Of a stretch of 64,000 nucleotides of DNA, positions 8,729 through 17,085 are shown piece after piece. Where the stretch lies: NCBI RefSeq assembly GCF_049274025.1, contig NZ_JBASRV010000049.1. One strand, 5' to 3'. Positions within the stretch are counted from its first letter, which is position 1. Every line of letters starts with the position of its first letter. A model generated the notes under the pieces. The model worked only from the letters and a program-made list of their open reading frames with translations. It ran no database searches and was not told the DNA's origin. Source of the stretch: Miniphocaeibacter sp012841535. GTDB lineage: Bacteria; Bacillota; Clostridia; Tissierellales; Peptoniphilaceae. The translations under genes and the position numbers were made by a program.

Positions 8729-9423
8729 ACTTTTCCACCTGAATATTCAATTGATTTTTCTACTAGAACTTCCATTGCATCTATATAATAATTTTTTAAA
8801 TCAGCCGGTAGATCTAGACAGCTAAGTTCAGTACAAGCCAAGATTGAAATTACATTCTCTTTAGATAATTTTCTTAAGAGTTCATTAAATTTTTCAGATT
8901 TTAAAATCATCTTTTCTTTAACATCATAAATAGTGTCTACAGAAATTTTTTCTTCCAAATCTGTTAAAGAATAAACCTCTAAACCATTTAATAAAGCATA
9001 TTTATCATAAACTTTACATCCCATTGTACCATAGGTTCCTAGGACAGCTACTTTATTAAAATTCGTATTATTTTTAATATATTTAATAGTTTCATCTACC
9101 ATATTAATAAGATTTATATTTGTCATTTTTTGTATTTCATCAAAATAAAAATGTGATGTATTACAAGGAATAGCAATATTATCTACTTTGGCAAATTCCA
9201 TTAATTTAATATCTTCATCAATCTTACTAAGAAATTCTTCCGGTTTGTTCTTTCTAATTACCTCAGTTCTGTCAGGTAAAGTTGCATGATTTGAAACTAT
9301 TGTATTTATATGGTCTTGGTCCTTGTAAGCTTGAGTTCTTTCAACTATTCTTTTCATAAATAAAGATGTTGCTAAAGGACCCATACCACCTATTATTCCG
9401 AGTTTTTTTATAATTGTCACCAA
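8719..9423 (-). CDS. Aspartate/glutamate racemase family protein
   Basis: About 234 residues with the Asp/Glu racemase fold signatures: GGMGPLATSLFMKR at the N terminus, IPCNTSHFYF (first catalytic Cys) and ACTELSCLDLP (second catalytic Cys). Family members (RacX/YgeA/AspR) interconvert L- and D-amino acids without cofactor; the exact substrate cannot be read from sequence. Only TTG (9423) or GTG (9420) starts are in frame before the conserved region; AAGGA lies nine bases before the TTG, so I keep TTG. The gene appears monocistronic. Confidence 0.85.
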   Translation of the reverse strand: MVTIIKKLGIIGGMGPLATSLFMKRIVERTQAYKDQDHINTIVSNHATLPDRTEVIRKNKPEEFLSKIDEDIKLMEFAKVDNIAIPCNTSHFYFDEIQKMTNINLINMVDETIKYIKNNTNFNKVAVLGTYGTMGCKVYDKYALLNGLEVYSLTDLEEKISVDTIYDVKEKMILKSEKFNELLRKLSKENVISILACTELSCLDLPADLKNYYIDAMEVLVEKSIEYSGGKVKS

Positions 9424-9565
9424 CTTTCATTTTCCTTAATTATTCATAATATTATACTTTATTATTTCACTAAACCAAATTATACAATAGATTTAGATAT
9501 ATTGTAAACTTTATAGGTATTTTTTTGTGGTAGAATTATATTGTAATAAAATATTGGAGGGAAAA

Positions 9566-10057
9566 ATGAAAAAAAAATTATTAATATTAACTTTAATTTT
9601 ATCACTAGGCTTAACCGCTTGTAATAGTTCTAAAAATACAACTAGCACAACAGAGAACCAAGCTAGTATACAAGAAGAAAAGGAAAGCGAAAGTAGCACA
9701 AATGAAACTGAAGCTATAAAAGAAACTGAGAATAGCAATGAAGAAGCTACAAAAGAAGAAATATCCATACCTACTAATGTAACTACTAGTATTGAAAACA
9801 AAATGAAAGAAGAATTTAGAAATATTGATGTTTATGCAGAAATTAGAGATTTTAATATAGATGTGGAAAATAACTCTATTAAAATACATGCCTTTCTAGA
9901 AGACGGTACAAGTTCAGGAACTGCTGAAGAATTAGCAATTAAAATGGAAGAAAAATTAGATAGTATTATATCTAAAGAAAAAGATATGATTACTAATTAT
10001 AATATTAGTATTGAAATTAAGGAAGATTCAACAAATGTAATTCTATTTTCCAAATAA
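9566..10057 (+). CDS. Hypothetical lipoprotein with acidic Ser/Thr/Glu-rich linker
   Basis: 163 residues. MKKKLLILTLILSLGLTAC is a lipoprotein signal peptide (Cys19). Residues about 20-70 are a low-complexity Glu/Ser/Thr/Asn linker, followed by a globular domain with IEIK and ELAIKMEEKLDSIIS segments. GGAGGG sits five bases before the ATG at 9566, which decides the start over an upstream in-frame codon. Function unknown; it would be tethered to the outer face of the membrane. It resembles the lipoprotein at 13208 in signal peptide and linker, though not obviously in its C-terminal domain. Confidence 0.75.
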   Translation: MKKKLLILTLILSLGLTACNSSKNTTSTTENQASIQEEKESESSTNETEAIKETENSNEEATKEEISIPTNVTTSIENKMKEEFRNIDVYAEIRDFNIDVENNSIKIHAFLEDGTSSGTAEELAIKMEEKLDSIISKEKDMITNYNISIEIKEDSTNVILFSK

Positions 10058-10064
10058 ATGAAAC

Positions 10065-10095
10065 AGAACCTAGTATTTACTAGGTTCTTCTTTTT
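10065..10095. terminator. Bidirectional intrinsic terminator
   Basis: AGAACCTAGTA pairs with TACTAGGTTCT around a 2-base loop, followed by seven or more Ts on the plus strand. It serves the lipoprotein and the convergent M28 peptidase gene. Confidence 0.85.
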
Positions 10096-11028
10096 TTAAA
10101 TCTTTTTAATAAAGTCTATAATTATTTCTGTAATTAAATCAATATTTTCTTTCATAAAAATTTTATCCCTTGAATTATGAATTCCGTTTAAATAGTATCC
10201 TATAACTGGAGCTTTCTTTAAAGCTGCAACAGCAAGACTATTATTATAAATTAATTGATCCGATGGATAAATATATCTATTAGCCGGTCCTATTACATAC
10301 TTTTTACCGTATATATTATTTTCCATTATCTTCTCTACTGAACTTGTTAAGGTATTATTAAAGATAGAATTTCTAAAATCTTTTTTTCCAATAAAAAACA
10401 AATTATCCCCATTAGCTACACAATCAAAGTTAATTAATGGCTTATTCTTTATAAATTTCCCATATCTCTTTTGAAATTTACTTGAACCTATTAGTCCTAG
10501 CTCCTCTTGATCAAAAAATACAAAACATACTTTATTTTTATAAACATCATCTAAGTTTTCCATAATATTAATTAATGTTGCTACACCGGAAGTATTATCG
10601 TTAAGAGTATTTTTATTTGCAAGTCCTGTTTGAGTATAAATAAATGTAAGTACAACAATTAGAACTATAAAAATATTTGGTATATTTAAATTAAAAATAT
10701 TTTTAAAAAACAAATCTATTAAAATTGCCGGTAGTAAAATAATAAACAAAATATATAATTGACCTATAATAAATCCTAGCCAATTCATTCCCATAAACAT
10801 AGGAAGAAAGTAATTCACTTGAGTATCATAATGGGCTGTTAAAATAACTTCTGCATTATTAACATCTCCTACTATTAAATTTCTACCTTTAGAGCTATAC
10901 TTATCAATCTTAAAGTCATAATCCATAGCTTTAATAATTTGTTGCAGCCAATTAATAAACTTACTTTTATCTTCATAGTTTTTTCTAACTTGGAATTTTT
11001 CCATTAGTTCTCTTATATTGTCAGACAT
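10096..11028 (-). CDS. M28-family zinc peptidase with membrane segments
   Basis: 310 residues. M28 metal-site motifs are visible: ILTAHYDTQ (His and Asp environment), LNDNTSGVATLI (bridging Asp) and FFDQEELGLIGSSKF (catalytic Glu pair), plus a late IHNSRDK with a metal-type His. Unusually, two to three hydrophobic segments (about residues 85-135) are inserted between the first and second motifs, so the enzyme is probably membrane-anchored. AGGAAG lies before the ATG. It follows the gene at 11038-11580 by 9 bases in the same operon. Aminopeptidase activity is the family default; the substrate is unknown. Confidence 0.8.
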   Translation of the reverse strand: MSDNIRELMEKFQVRKNYEDKSKFINWLQQIIKAMDYDFKIDKYSSKGRNLIVGDVNNAEVILTAHYDTQVNYFLPMFMGMNWLGFIIGQLYILFIILLPAILIDLFFKNIFNLNIPNIFIVLIVVLTFIYTQTGLANKNTLNDNTSGVATLINIMENLDDVYKNKVCFVFFDQEELGLIGSSKFQKRYGKFIKNKPLINFDCVANGDNLFFIGKKDFRNSIFNNTLTSSVEKIMENNIYGKKYVIGPANRYIYPSDQLIYNNSLAVAALKKAPVIGYYLNGIHNSRDKIFMKENIDLITEIIIDFIKKI

Positions 11029-11037
11029 TGTTACTTC

Positions 11038-11580
11038 CTAGTACTTTAAATTAAATTCTAAAATCAAATTATTTATAGCCTTAAAAATTTCTTCTGAATC
11101 TAGCTTATAGATGTTTTTTTCATTTAAACCAATCTCTTTAAAGATTATCTCACTATTACTATCATAGTCAAAAGAAATAGTGGCTACTTCCTTTACTGGT
11201 ACAATATGCCTATAATCATCAATTTCTTTTTCCTTACCGGTATTATATTCAAAACGGTAGGCATCTGTAACCTTTAGTAATTTAAAATAATTGTCTTCCG
11301 GCATATTAGGAACTACTAATATGTCACCTTTCTTAAAATCGTTCATTAATAACAGTTGAGAAAATATCTCGTTAATTCTTTTAGGGTCTGTTTTGTCTAA
11401 AGGCCAATTATCCTTCCAGGCTTGAAGAAATTTAAACTTTCCATAAAAAATTGCCATTGGCTTTTTGTCATCAAACATAGCTCCCCAGCCCTGACGTAAT
11501 CTCCCTTCTTCTATTTCCTTTACTAAGTAGCTCCTATTATCTATATAACCTATTTTAAAAACATAAATATTATTATTCAT
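11038..11580 (-). CDS. Hypothetical cytoplasmic protein with LRQGWG motif
   Basis: 180 residues, no signal peptide or membrane segment. Notable motifs are GRLRQGWG near residues 25-32, a Trp-rich stretch FLQAWKDNWPLDKTDP and KKGDILVVPNMPEDN. The LRQGWG...KGD...VP pattern recalls small beta-barrel domains found at the N terminus of some restriction-like proteins, but I cannot assign a family with confidence. AGGAG eight bases before the ATG at 11580 decides the start; an upstream in-frame ATG at 11637 has no such site. It is co-transcribed with the M28 peptidase downstream. Confidence 0.65.
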   Translation of the reverse strand: MNNNIYVFKIGYIDNRSYLVKEIEEGRLRQGWGAMFDDKKPMAIFYGKFKFLQAWKDNWPLDKTDPKRINEIFSQLLLMNDFKKGDILVVPNMPEDNYFKLLKVTDAYRFEYNTGKEKEIDDYRHIVPVKEVATISFDYDSNSEIIFKEIGLNEKNIYKLDSEEIFKAINNLILEFNLKY

Positions 11581-11800
11581 TCTCAATTCTCCTATGTTCT
11601 CTTCCCTCTGTTTTAAATTTATTAACATATAAATCATAACTTATTATTAATAATAAACAAAGTCCTGTAATCTATTAATGAAGAATTTTTTAGTTTATTA
11701 AAAAATACAGTAAGTTTTTTTATAGTATAAATTATAAAAAAACACACTATTAATGTTATAATTAAGAATACTAAACTAATAATAATCCATAGGAGGTAGC

Positions 11801-11959
11801 ATGGAAAAATTACTATTAAAGGATATTAATAATAGATATCTACTTATTGATAAAAATGAATTTGACTTAGTTTGCTCCTTATTAAAAGATGAAGCTATAT
11901 TATTTTATGATGATGTTTTTAAAGTATTTGATAATAACAAAAATTATCTATATAACTAA
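11801..11959 (+). CDS. Small hypothetical protein (52 residues)
   Basis: An isolated ORF starting MEKLLLKDINNRYLLIDKN. A perfect AGGAGGT site lies four bases before the ATG and a TATAAT box lies about 40 bases upstream, both better than chance for a random ORF. The product is acidic, with a hydrophobic helix-like YLLIDKNEFDLVCSLL and an aromatic patch FYDDVF, and has no signal peptide. No family recognised. The convincing start region is the main reason to treat it as a real gene. Confidence 0.55.
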   Translation: MEKLLLKDINNRYLLIDKNEFDLVCSLLKDEAILFYDDVFKVFDNNKNYLYN

Positions 11960-12082
11960 TTATAATAATAGTCAGAAATCATGTATAAAATAAGCTTTAA
12001 CAATTACAAATATTTTCTCTAGTTGTGGACTAAATTTGTTTTTATTTATAACTTACTACTTTGTTTCTATATCAATATATTT

Positions 12083-12116
12083 AACCCCTTAAATTCATTT
12101 CTGAATTTAGGGGGTT
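12083..12116. terminator. Intrinsic terminator-like hairpin
   Basis: AACCCC-TTAAATTCA pairs with TGAATTTAGGGGTT with one bulge and a short loop, followed by Ts on the plus strand and A-rich sequence on the other side. It lies between the small ORF and the convergent frameshifted membrane gene. Confidence 0.7.
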
Positions 12117-12122
12117 TACTTA

Positions 12123-12544
12123 TTAATCTAATTTCCTTAAATCATAAAAATATATTACTGCTGTAATTAAGACTAGTAGTATAAGTATATATAAAATAAT
12201 ATGGTATAAGTCCGGTATATATTTAGATGAACTTTCAAATACTTTTATTGTATTTAAAAAAACCTTATTTTACCTTCCCCTTCACCAACTATTGTATATA
12301 ATTCATGGCTTAAAAATTGAGTAATAAGCCAAATAGATAATACTGTTATCAATACTTTTATACCTGTTATAGTGTTCAATATAAAAAAACTTAGTGAATA
12401 TATAATAAAGAATATTCCATCTTCTTTCCAAACTTGAGAAACTAATTCTTTTCCACCTATTTTAAACCCTATCATATCTAAACTAAACCATATTAATAAC
12501 AATATATTAAAAATAATAATATGATTTTTATTAATCTTTCTCAA
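12123..12544 (-). pseudogene. Small integral membrane protein gene, frameshifted in a T run
   Basis: The first part (12254-12544, 96 codons) encodes three hydrophobic segments and ends GEGEGKIRFF-stop. In the -1 frame the reading continues without a break as LNTIKVFESSSKYIPDLYHIILYILILLVLITAVIYF and ends LRKLD at 12123. The junction is a run of seven Ts at 12255-12262 on the minus strand; an eighth T restores one frame of about 140 residues with four membrane segments. The IPDLYHI(I/V)L motif reads like a genuine family C terminus. It may be a true mutation, a sequencing error in a homopolymer or a phase-variable tract. Function unknown. Confidence 0.7.
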
Positions 12545-12694
12545 ATCAATCTCCCTTCTTTAAATCAAATAGTATTTATTATTACTATTAATAAGTTTAT
12601 CTTGTTTCTTTTTTTCTTATTATTTAGTTTCTATCATGTTTAGTATAAAGCTAGCCTATTTAGAGTAGCCTATCCCTAAGTTCTGCATTCTCAT

Positions 12695-13185
12695 TTGTTA
12701 ACAGATTTCCGTATTTTTATTAAGTTTTATAATTTAGATGTAAAAAACGATATAATATTTAATAAAGTAAGTTACAGTAAAAGAACAGTTTATAAAAAGA
12801 AAATCCCTTTGTTGAGGAAAATAGCATATGAAGAACCTATCTATGCTGATGAAGATAAAGAAAGCTATGGTAAGTTGACACATATATACTTATAGATTTT
12901 TGACTAAAAACTATGGGTATGAATATTATAAACACAAAAATCCAAGATGGAGATGTTATATTTATAATAAAACAAGCTATAGAAAATAACCGTGAATTGC
13001 CGCAATTATAATTGGTGATGAAGCTATTCTAAAGAGTAAAACATATAAAAGATAAAAATATTGTTGTTTTAAAATCATAAAACCCAAAATATGAAACAAT
13101 GGTTTGTTTTAATGATGAGCTTTCTAGCCTTAAAATTATAGATAGAGCAATAACCTTTCAAGGTGACATTTTTAATAAATTCTAG
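12695..13185 (+). pseudogene. Decayed coding region of unknown origin
   Basis: Pieces of protein-like sequence appear in several frames. The first 66-codon piece (12695-12895) contains KRTVYKKKIPLLRKIAYEEP and is followed by KNYGYEYYKHKNPRWRCYIY near 12910. Further on come IAAIIIGDEAILKSKTYK, then NPKYETMVCFNDELSSLK and a tail ending at 13185. Stops and shifts separate them and no ribosome binding site precedes the first. I take this as a gene in decay, possibly of a former mobile element. No family was recognised, and the start of the relic is uncertain. Confidence 0.4.
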
Positions 13186-13207
13186 CAAGTTATAATAGGA
13201 GGATAAA

Positions 13208-13744
13208 ATGAAAAAGAAATTATTAATCTTAATTCTAATTATTGTTTTTAATCTATCTGCTTGTAGTAATAAGAACGATTTAAATAAAGACAATAATTTA
13301 GAAACGAATGCAATTAATACCGAAAATGTTGAATCAACAGAAGCCACTAATCCAACTGAAATAATAGAAATAACAGAGGTGACTGAAGCTTCAACTATAG
13401 AAAAAACTGATAATTCTTCAGATAATGCCTTTACTAATTCAATTAACACAAAAGATTTAACCCATAATCAATTTGAAGATTGGGTTGTTAGCGTTCTTAA
13501 ATATAGGGAATCTACTCCTGAATGGTCTTTTTTAACTGAAAGTCCTTATATGATACTAATAGACCATGATGGATTTCAATGGAACGCTGTAATAAAACAA
13601 GATAGTATTGATGGATTAAACGTTACCACAATCACTACTTTTAGAATAAATAATAATGGATATTTAGAAGAATACGATGTTGCTGATGATAGTTATTTTA
13701 CAATTGCTACAGAATATGGAGATCATGGCATTTTGCCTGATTAA
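13208..13744 (+). CDS. Hypothetical lipoprotein with Thr/Glu-rich linker
   Basis: 178 residues. The signal peptide ends in LSAC (Cys19). A Thr/Glu/Asn-rich linker (residues about 25-75) precedes a folded domain of about 100 residues with LTHNQFEDWVVSVLKYRE and MILIDHDGFQWNAVIKQD. AGGAGG lies five bases before the ATG. It stands 31 bases before the CWB2 surface-protein gene and may share its transcript. Function unknown; the aromatic-rich C-terminal domain looks like a small alpha/beta surface domain. Confidence 0.72.
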   Translation: MKKKLLILILIIVFNLSACSNKNDLNKDNNLETNAINTENVESTEATNPTEIIEITEVTEASTIEKTDNSSDNAFTNSINTKDLTHNQFEDWVVSVLKYRESTPEWSFLTESPYMILIDHDGFQWNAVIKQDSIDGLNVTTITTFRINNNGYLEEYDVADDSYFTIATEYGDHGILPD

Positions 13745-13775
13745 AATATAAAACAAATAATATTTGGAGGAATTT

Positions 13776-15209
13776 ATGAAAAAGAAAATTTTAAGTTTAG
13801 TATTGGCTACAACCTTAACTGTATCATCTTTAATTCCAGTTACGTCTTTAGCTGATACAAGAGAGTTAAATGTAACAAGAATTGCAGGTGCAGGAAGATA
13901 TGAGACAGCAGTAGAAGCTAGTAAGGCAACTTTTGACAAATCAAAATACGCAGTTGTAGCAAGTGGAGAGAAGTTTGCAGATGCATTAGTTGGAGGCACT
14001 CTAGCAGTTCAAATAGAAGCTCCAATTCTATTGGTCGGAAAAGATAACCTTCCAAGTGTAGTTTCTAGCGAAATTAAAAGACTGGAAGTTGAGAAAGTAT
14101 ATTTATTAGGAGGAACTTCTACAATATCTGCTGGTGTTGAAAACTCTCTAAAACTACTAGGAGTTTCTGTTGAAAGATTGGCTGGAAATGACAGATTGGG
14201 TACAGCAAAAAAAATAGCCACTACTAGATTTAAACTTCTTGGAAATCCTATTACTGAAAAAGAAGTTGAAGAATCCGGAATTGCTGTAATAGATGGTAAC
14301 CATTTTGCTGATGCCTTATCTGCAGCCCCATTAGTAGGTCAATTTAATTTCGACCGTGGAGATGGTGTTCGTTCTACAACTTCCTTACTTCCTTACAAAT
14401 CTACAATGAAACCTTATATGATTTTTGGAGGAACAAACTCAATCCCATATATAGATATTAGCTCTTTTGACTTCCCAAGTTTTTATAGATTTGCTGGAAA
14501 AGACAGATACGCTACTGCTGTAGGAGTTGCAGATTCTTATAAGGAAAATTTCAATATAGATATAGACACAATTGTTCTAGTAGACGGAACAAAATTTCCT
14601 GATGCTTTAGCATCTGCACCAGTTGCAAGCATGAATAATGGAGCAATATTATTAACTCATCCAACCAACTTTAGTGAAGCTACTAAAAATTACATCAACA
14701 ATAATCCTAATATTGAAAATGTAATTATAGTTGGAGGAGAAAAATCTGTTTCTAAAAATATAGAAAAGGAGTTAAGAGGTGAACTTGCACCAACACCGGC
14801 TCCAGTTGAAAATAATTTTGATAAATTAGATAAGGGTTTACAGGCGTTTTTGATGACTAGTATCTCAGATGAAAGAGTGTTTGAAAGTAGAAATCTAGAC
14901 TATATGGAATTTTATTACGAGATAAAAGATAATAATATATACACTTTTTTAACAAGTGGAGTTGGCTCTGGCCACCCAGCTAATAAGTTTATAGTAAATA
15001 AAGATTCCATAACATACAAGAATAGTGTTGTATTTGGAATTGATGAAATAAAAGTCTACAACGGACAAGACAAAACTGTTACAAAAAATGATCTGTATGA
15101 TGAGTATTTAAAGTATAAAAAAGATTATGATACTGCAACCAATAAAATAAAATCATTGAAAGAATTGAATACAGATTTTGTTAAAATGATAGAAGACTCT
15201 ATTAGATAG
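13776..15209 (+). CDS. Secreted surface protein with three CWB2 cell-wall-binding repeats
   Basis: 477 residues. A signal peptide (residues 1-26) precedes three cell-wall-binding repeat-2 (PF04122-type) modules, starting at RIAGAGRYETA (about 35), RLAGNDRLGTA (134) and RFAGKDRYATA (238), each with the FADALS/FPDALA-type core and an LLGGT or IVGGE strand. Three tandem CWB2 modules form a trimeric platform that binds anionic wall polymers, as in clostridial S-layer proteins. A Pro-rich linker (about 338-345) leads to a C-terminal domain of about 130 residues with EFYYEIKDNNIYTFLTSGV, of unknown role. GGAGG five bases before the ATG at 13776 fixes the start. Confidence 0.92.
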   Translation: MKKKILSLVLATTLTVSSLIPVTSLADTRELNVTRIAGAGRYETAVEASKATFDKSKYAVVASGEKFADALVGGTLAVQIEAPILLVGKDNLPSVVSSEIKRLEVEKVYLLGGTSTISAGVENSLKLLGVSVERLAGNDRLGTAKKIATTRFKLLGNPITEKEVEESGIAVIDGNHFADALSAAPLVGQFNFDRGDGVRSTTSLLPYKSTMKPYMIFGGTNSIPYIDISSFDFPSFYRFAGKDRYATAVGVADSYKENFNIDIDTIVLVDGTKFPDALASAPVASMNNGAILLTHPTNFSEATKNYINNNPNIENVIIVGGEKSVSKNIEKELRGELAPTPAPVENNFDKLDKGLQAFLMTSISDERVFESRNLDYMEFYYEIKDNNIYTFLTSGVGSGHPANKFIVNKDSITYKNSVVFGIDEIKVYNGQDKTVTKNDLYDEYLKYKKDYDTATNKIKSLKELNTDFVKMIEDSIR

Positions 15210-15255
15210 ATAAAATAAAAAGCCCCTCATGTTACAGCATGAATAATTTATAAAA

Positions 15256-15310
15256 AAGGATATATGGTATATGCCCTAGTCTAAACAACTATAATATACC
15301 ATATATCCTT
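15256..15310. repeat. Perfect 17-bp inverted repeat upstream of recombinase remnant
   Basis: AAGGATATATGGTATAT (15256-15272) is exactly mirrored at 15294-15310 across a 21-base loop. It follows the CWB2 gene by about 45 bases and precedes the recombinase start by 21 bases. It could be a weak terminator or an operator or recombination-associated site of the lost element; the T run after the stem is poor. Confidence 0.7.
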
Positions 15311-15331
15311 TACTTTTATTAAGAAGGAACA

Positions 15332-15822
15332 ATGAAAAAAGCAGTGGCATATGCTAGATTTTCTAGTGATAATCAAAGAGAAGAAAGTATTGATGCACAG
15401 TTAAGAGCAATTGAAGAATATGCACAAAGAAATAATATTTTACTAATTGATAAATATATAGATAAATTATATGAACATTTAACAACTACTATATCAGGTC
15501 AGGAAAAAGAATTTCTTGTATTAAAAGAGCAATTAAAAAAATTAGATACTGAGGAAGAAGTTTTAAATAATGCAATTTTAAATGGTGTTATGAATCAAGG
15601 TATCGTTGATAAAAACAATAGCATACAGAAGCGTAAAAAAGCCATTGGAGAGCAATTATTGAATTTTAAGACATATTCCATACTCTAAAGATGAAATAAG
15701 GGGATTTATGTATCAATTTAACGATTTTAAAAATCTTACAAATGAGGATAAAAAAACTCTACTCAGTATATTTATATACCAAGTAGAATTATTTGATGAC
15801 ACTATGAACATAAAAATAAATA
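15332..15822 (+). pseudogene. Large serine recombinase, internally deleted and frameshifted
   Basis: The first 45 codons match the resolvase catalytic N terminus (AYARFSSDNQREESIDAQL with the nucleophile Ser, then AIEEYAQRNNILLIDKYID). The frame then jumps directly to the C-terminal coiled-coil region (KEFLVLKEQLKKLDTEEEVL and QGIVDKNNSIQKRKKAIGEQ), so several hundred central residues are missing. After a stop at 15688 the C-terminal tail continues in another frame as IPYSKDEIRGFMYQFNDFKN, up to near 15822. AAGGA precedes the ATG. It is a dead recombinase, probably the last trace of an integrated element, ending beside tRNA-Pro. Confidence 0.85.
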
Positions 15823-15851
15823 CCCAACCTTTCAATCGAAAAGTCGGGTAT
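15809..15851 (-). terminator. Intrinsic terminator of tRNA-Pro
   Basis: On the minus strand ATACCCGAC pairs with GTTGGGTAT (one G-U pair) around a 14-base loop, followed by TTATTTTTA. It lies six bases after the tRNA CCA end. Confidence 0.8.
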
Positions 15852-15856
15852 ACAGA

Positions 15857-15933
15857 TGGTCGGGGTGAGAGGATTTGAACCCCCGGCCCCATGGTCCCAA
15901 ACCACGTGCGCTACCGGACTGCGCCACACCCCG
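15857..15933 (-). tRNA. tRNA-Pro (anticodon UGG), CCA encoded
   Basis: The minus strand folds as a standard cloverleaf: acceptor CGGGGTG/CACCCCG, D arm GCGCAGTCCGGTAGCGC, anticodon stem CGTGG/CCATG with loop TTTGGGA (anticodon TGG), and T arm with GGTTCAAATCC. Discriminator A and the 3' CCA (15857-15859) are encoded. It would read CCN proline codons. A short GTCGTC/GATGAC hairpin lies just upstream (about 15940-15960). Confidence 0.97.
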
Positions 15934-16011
15934 ACGAAGTCATCATCAACTGACGACTTTTTTATTATAATACAGATTTTAAAATAATGCAAGCTTTTTT
16001 TTAAAGTTTTT

Positions 16012-17085
16012 TTAAATATTTTGCATTTTTTCCAATTTATTGCTACCAAACGTTAATAATACAAGGGTCATAAGCAATATTGGAATTAAATTAATTAAAT
16101 TATTTGTTTCTACTGTTATTATAATCCAATATAAAGGATTTAAGTAAAATAAATACTCAGCCCAATTAGGAATATTAACATTATTAAAATATAGTACTGA
16201 TGTTATAAAAAACATTATTCCTACTACAAGGGGTACCATTGAAAGTACTATTTCTTTTTTAGCTAGTCTGGTAATTAATATTACAAATGATAATGAATAG
16301 GCAGAAATTGAAAATATCATTAAAATTAATCTAAAATATTCCATGTTTTCTGTTTGTAGAACCTTAAACCCTATTGCTGTCATTATAGTAAATATAGTCC
16401 CTACTAAGGTTAAATAACTTAAAAATATTACAAATATATTTGTAAAGCTTTTATTTGGTGAAATCAATATTCTACTTAAAACTCTTGTCTTACTTATATT
16501 TATAATATCCTGTCCTATTTGACCTATAAAAGATATTATAAAAAAGCAACATAACATTAAAATAATCAAAGAATATCCATTTACATCTGTTTTATTATTT
16601 ACAGTTTTAATATTTACTTCAGATTGTATGTTTAAAGACTCAACATCTATATTATTCGTTTTAAGATAGTTTTTCTCTAATAATTCACCTATTTTGTCGT
16701 TAATCAATTTATCTTCTATTTGCACACCTGAATCATCTACAAATAGTTTTTCAATTTTAGGGAATTTATTGTTTTCTAAATCCTTTGAAAAGTTTTCCCC
16801 TATTAAATAAACTATACTTACATCATAGTTTTCCAATAGCTTAGTTGCCTCTTGTCTATTTTTTATTATATTAGGATTTTCTCCAAAAACCTCAAGTAGT
16901 TCTTCATATTTATTTCCAGTGTCTTCTACTACTATTCCATAAGTATTATAAGACATTCCGCTATTATTAAACATAAAGAAATATAGTAAGTACATGAAAG
17001 CAGGCACAATTACAAAAATGAACCAAATCTTTGGACTTTTTATTAGTCTTTTTATATTTGCATAATAATTATTTAATAATTTCAT
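16012..17085 (-). CDS. ABC-2 type exporter permease (LnrN-like), module 2
   Basis: 357 residues. One N-terminal membrane segment (about residues 20-42), an extracytoplasmic domain to about 165, then five or six membrane segments. GTAATT before the ATG is preceded by AGGGGG. It overlaps the upstream permease by 17 bases, completing an ATPase-permease-permease operon transcribed leftwards. The order and topology match module 1 at 5088-8191, so the two pumps are paralogous. It is the last gene before tRNA-Pro. Confidence 0.88.
   Translation of the reverse strand: MKLLNNYYANIKRLIKSPKIWFIFVIVPAFMYLLYFFMFNNSGMSYNTYGIVVEDTGNKYEELLEVFGENPNIIKNRQEATKLLENYDVSIVYLIGENFSKDLENNKFPKIEKLFVDDSGVQIEDKLINDKIGELLEKNYLKTNNIDVESLNIQSEVNIKTVNNKTDVNGYSLIILMLCCFFIISFIGQIGQDIINISKTRVLSRILISPNKSFTNIFVIFLSYLTLVGTIFTIMTAIGFKVLQTENMEYFRLILMIFSISAYSLSFVILITRLAKKEIVLSMVPLVVGIMFFITSVLYFNNVNIPNWAEYLFYLNPLYWIIITVETNNLINLIPILLMTLVLLTFGSNKLEKMQNI

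Noticed and set aside
9511..9889. Two hydrophobic minus-strand frames opposite the lipoprotein at 9566
   Set aside because: Phe/Ser-rich shadows of the Glu/Ser/Thr-rich linker; no ribosome binding site.
13075..13449. Minus-strand frame of 124 codons opposite the lipoprotein at 13208
   Set aside because: Shadow of a lipoprotein signal peptide and linker that have a clear ribosome binding site on the plus strand.
13776..15209. CRISPR-like or short tandem repeats in the surface-protein gene
   Set aside because: The repetition is at protein level (three CWB2 modules); no repeat-spacer DNA pattern was seen here or elsewhere in the window.
15789..16049. Minus-strand frame of 86 codons across tRNA-Pro
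   Set aside because: It reads through a complete tRNA gene and its terminator, and there is no start signal.
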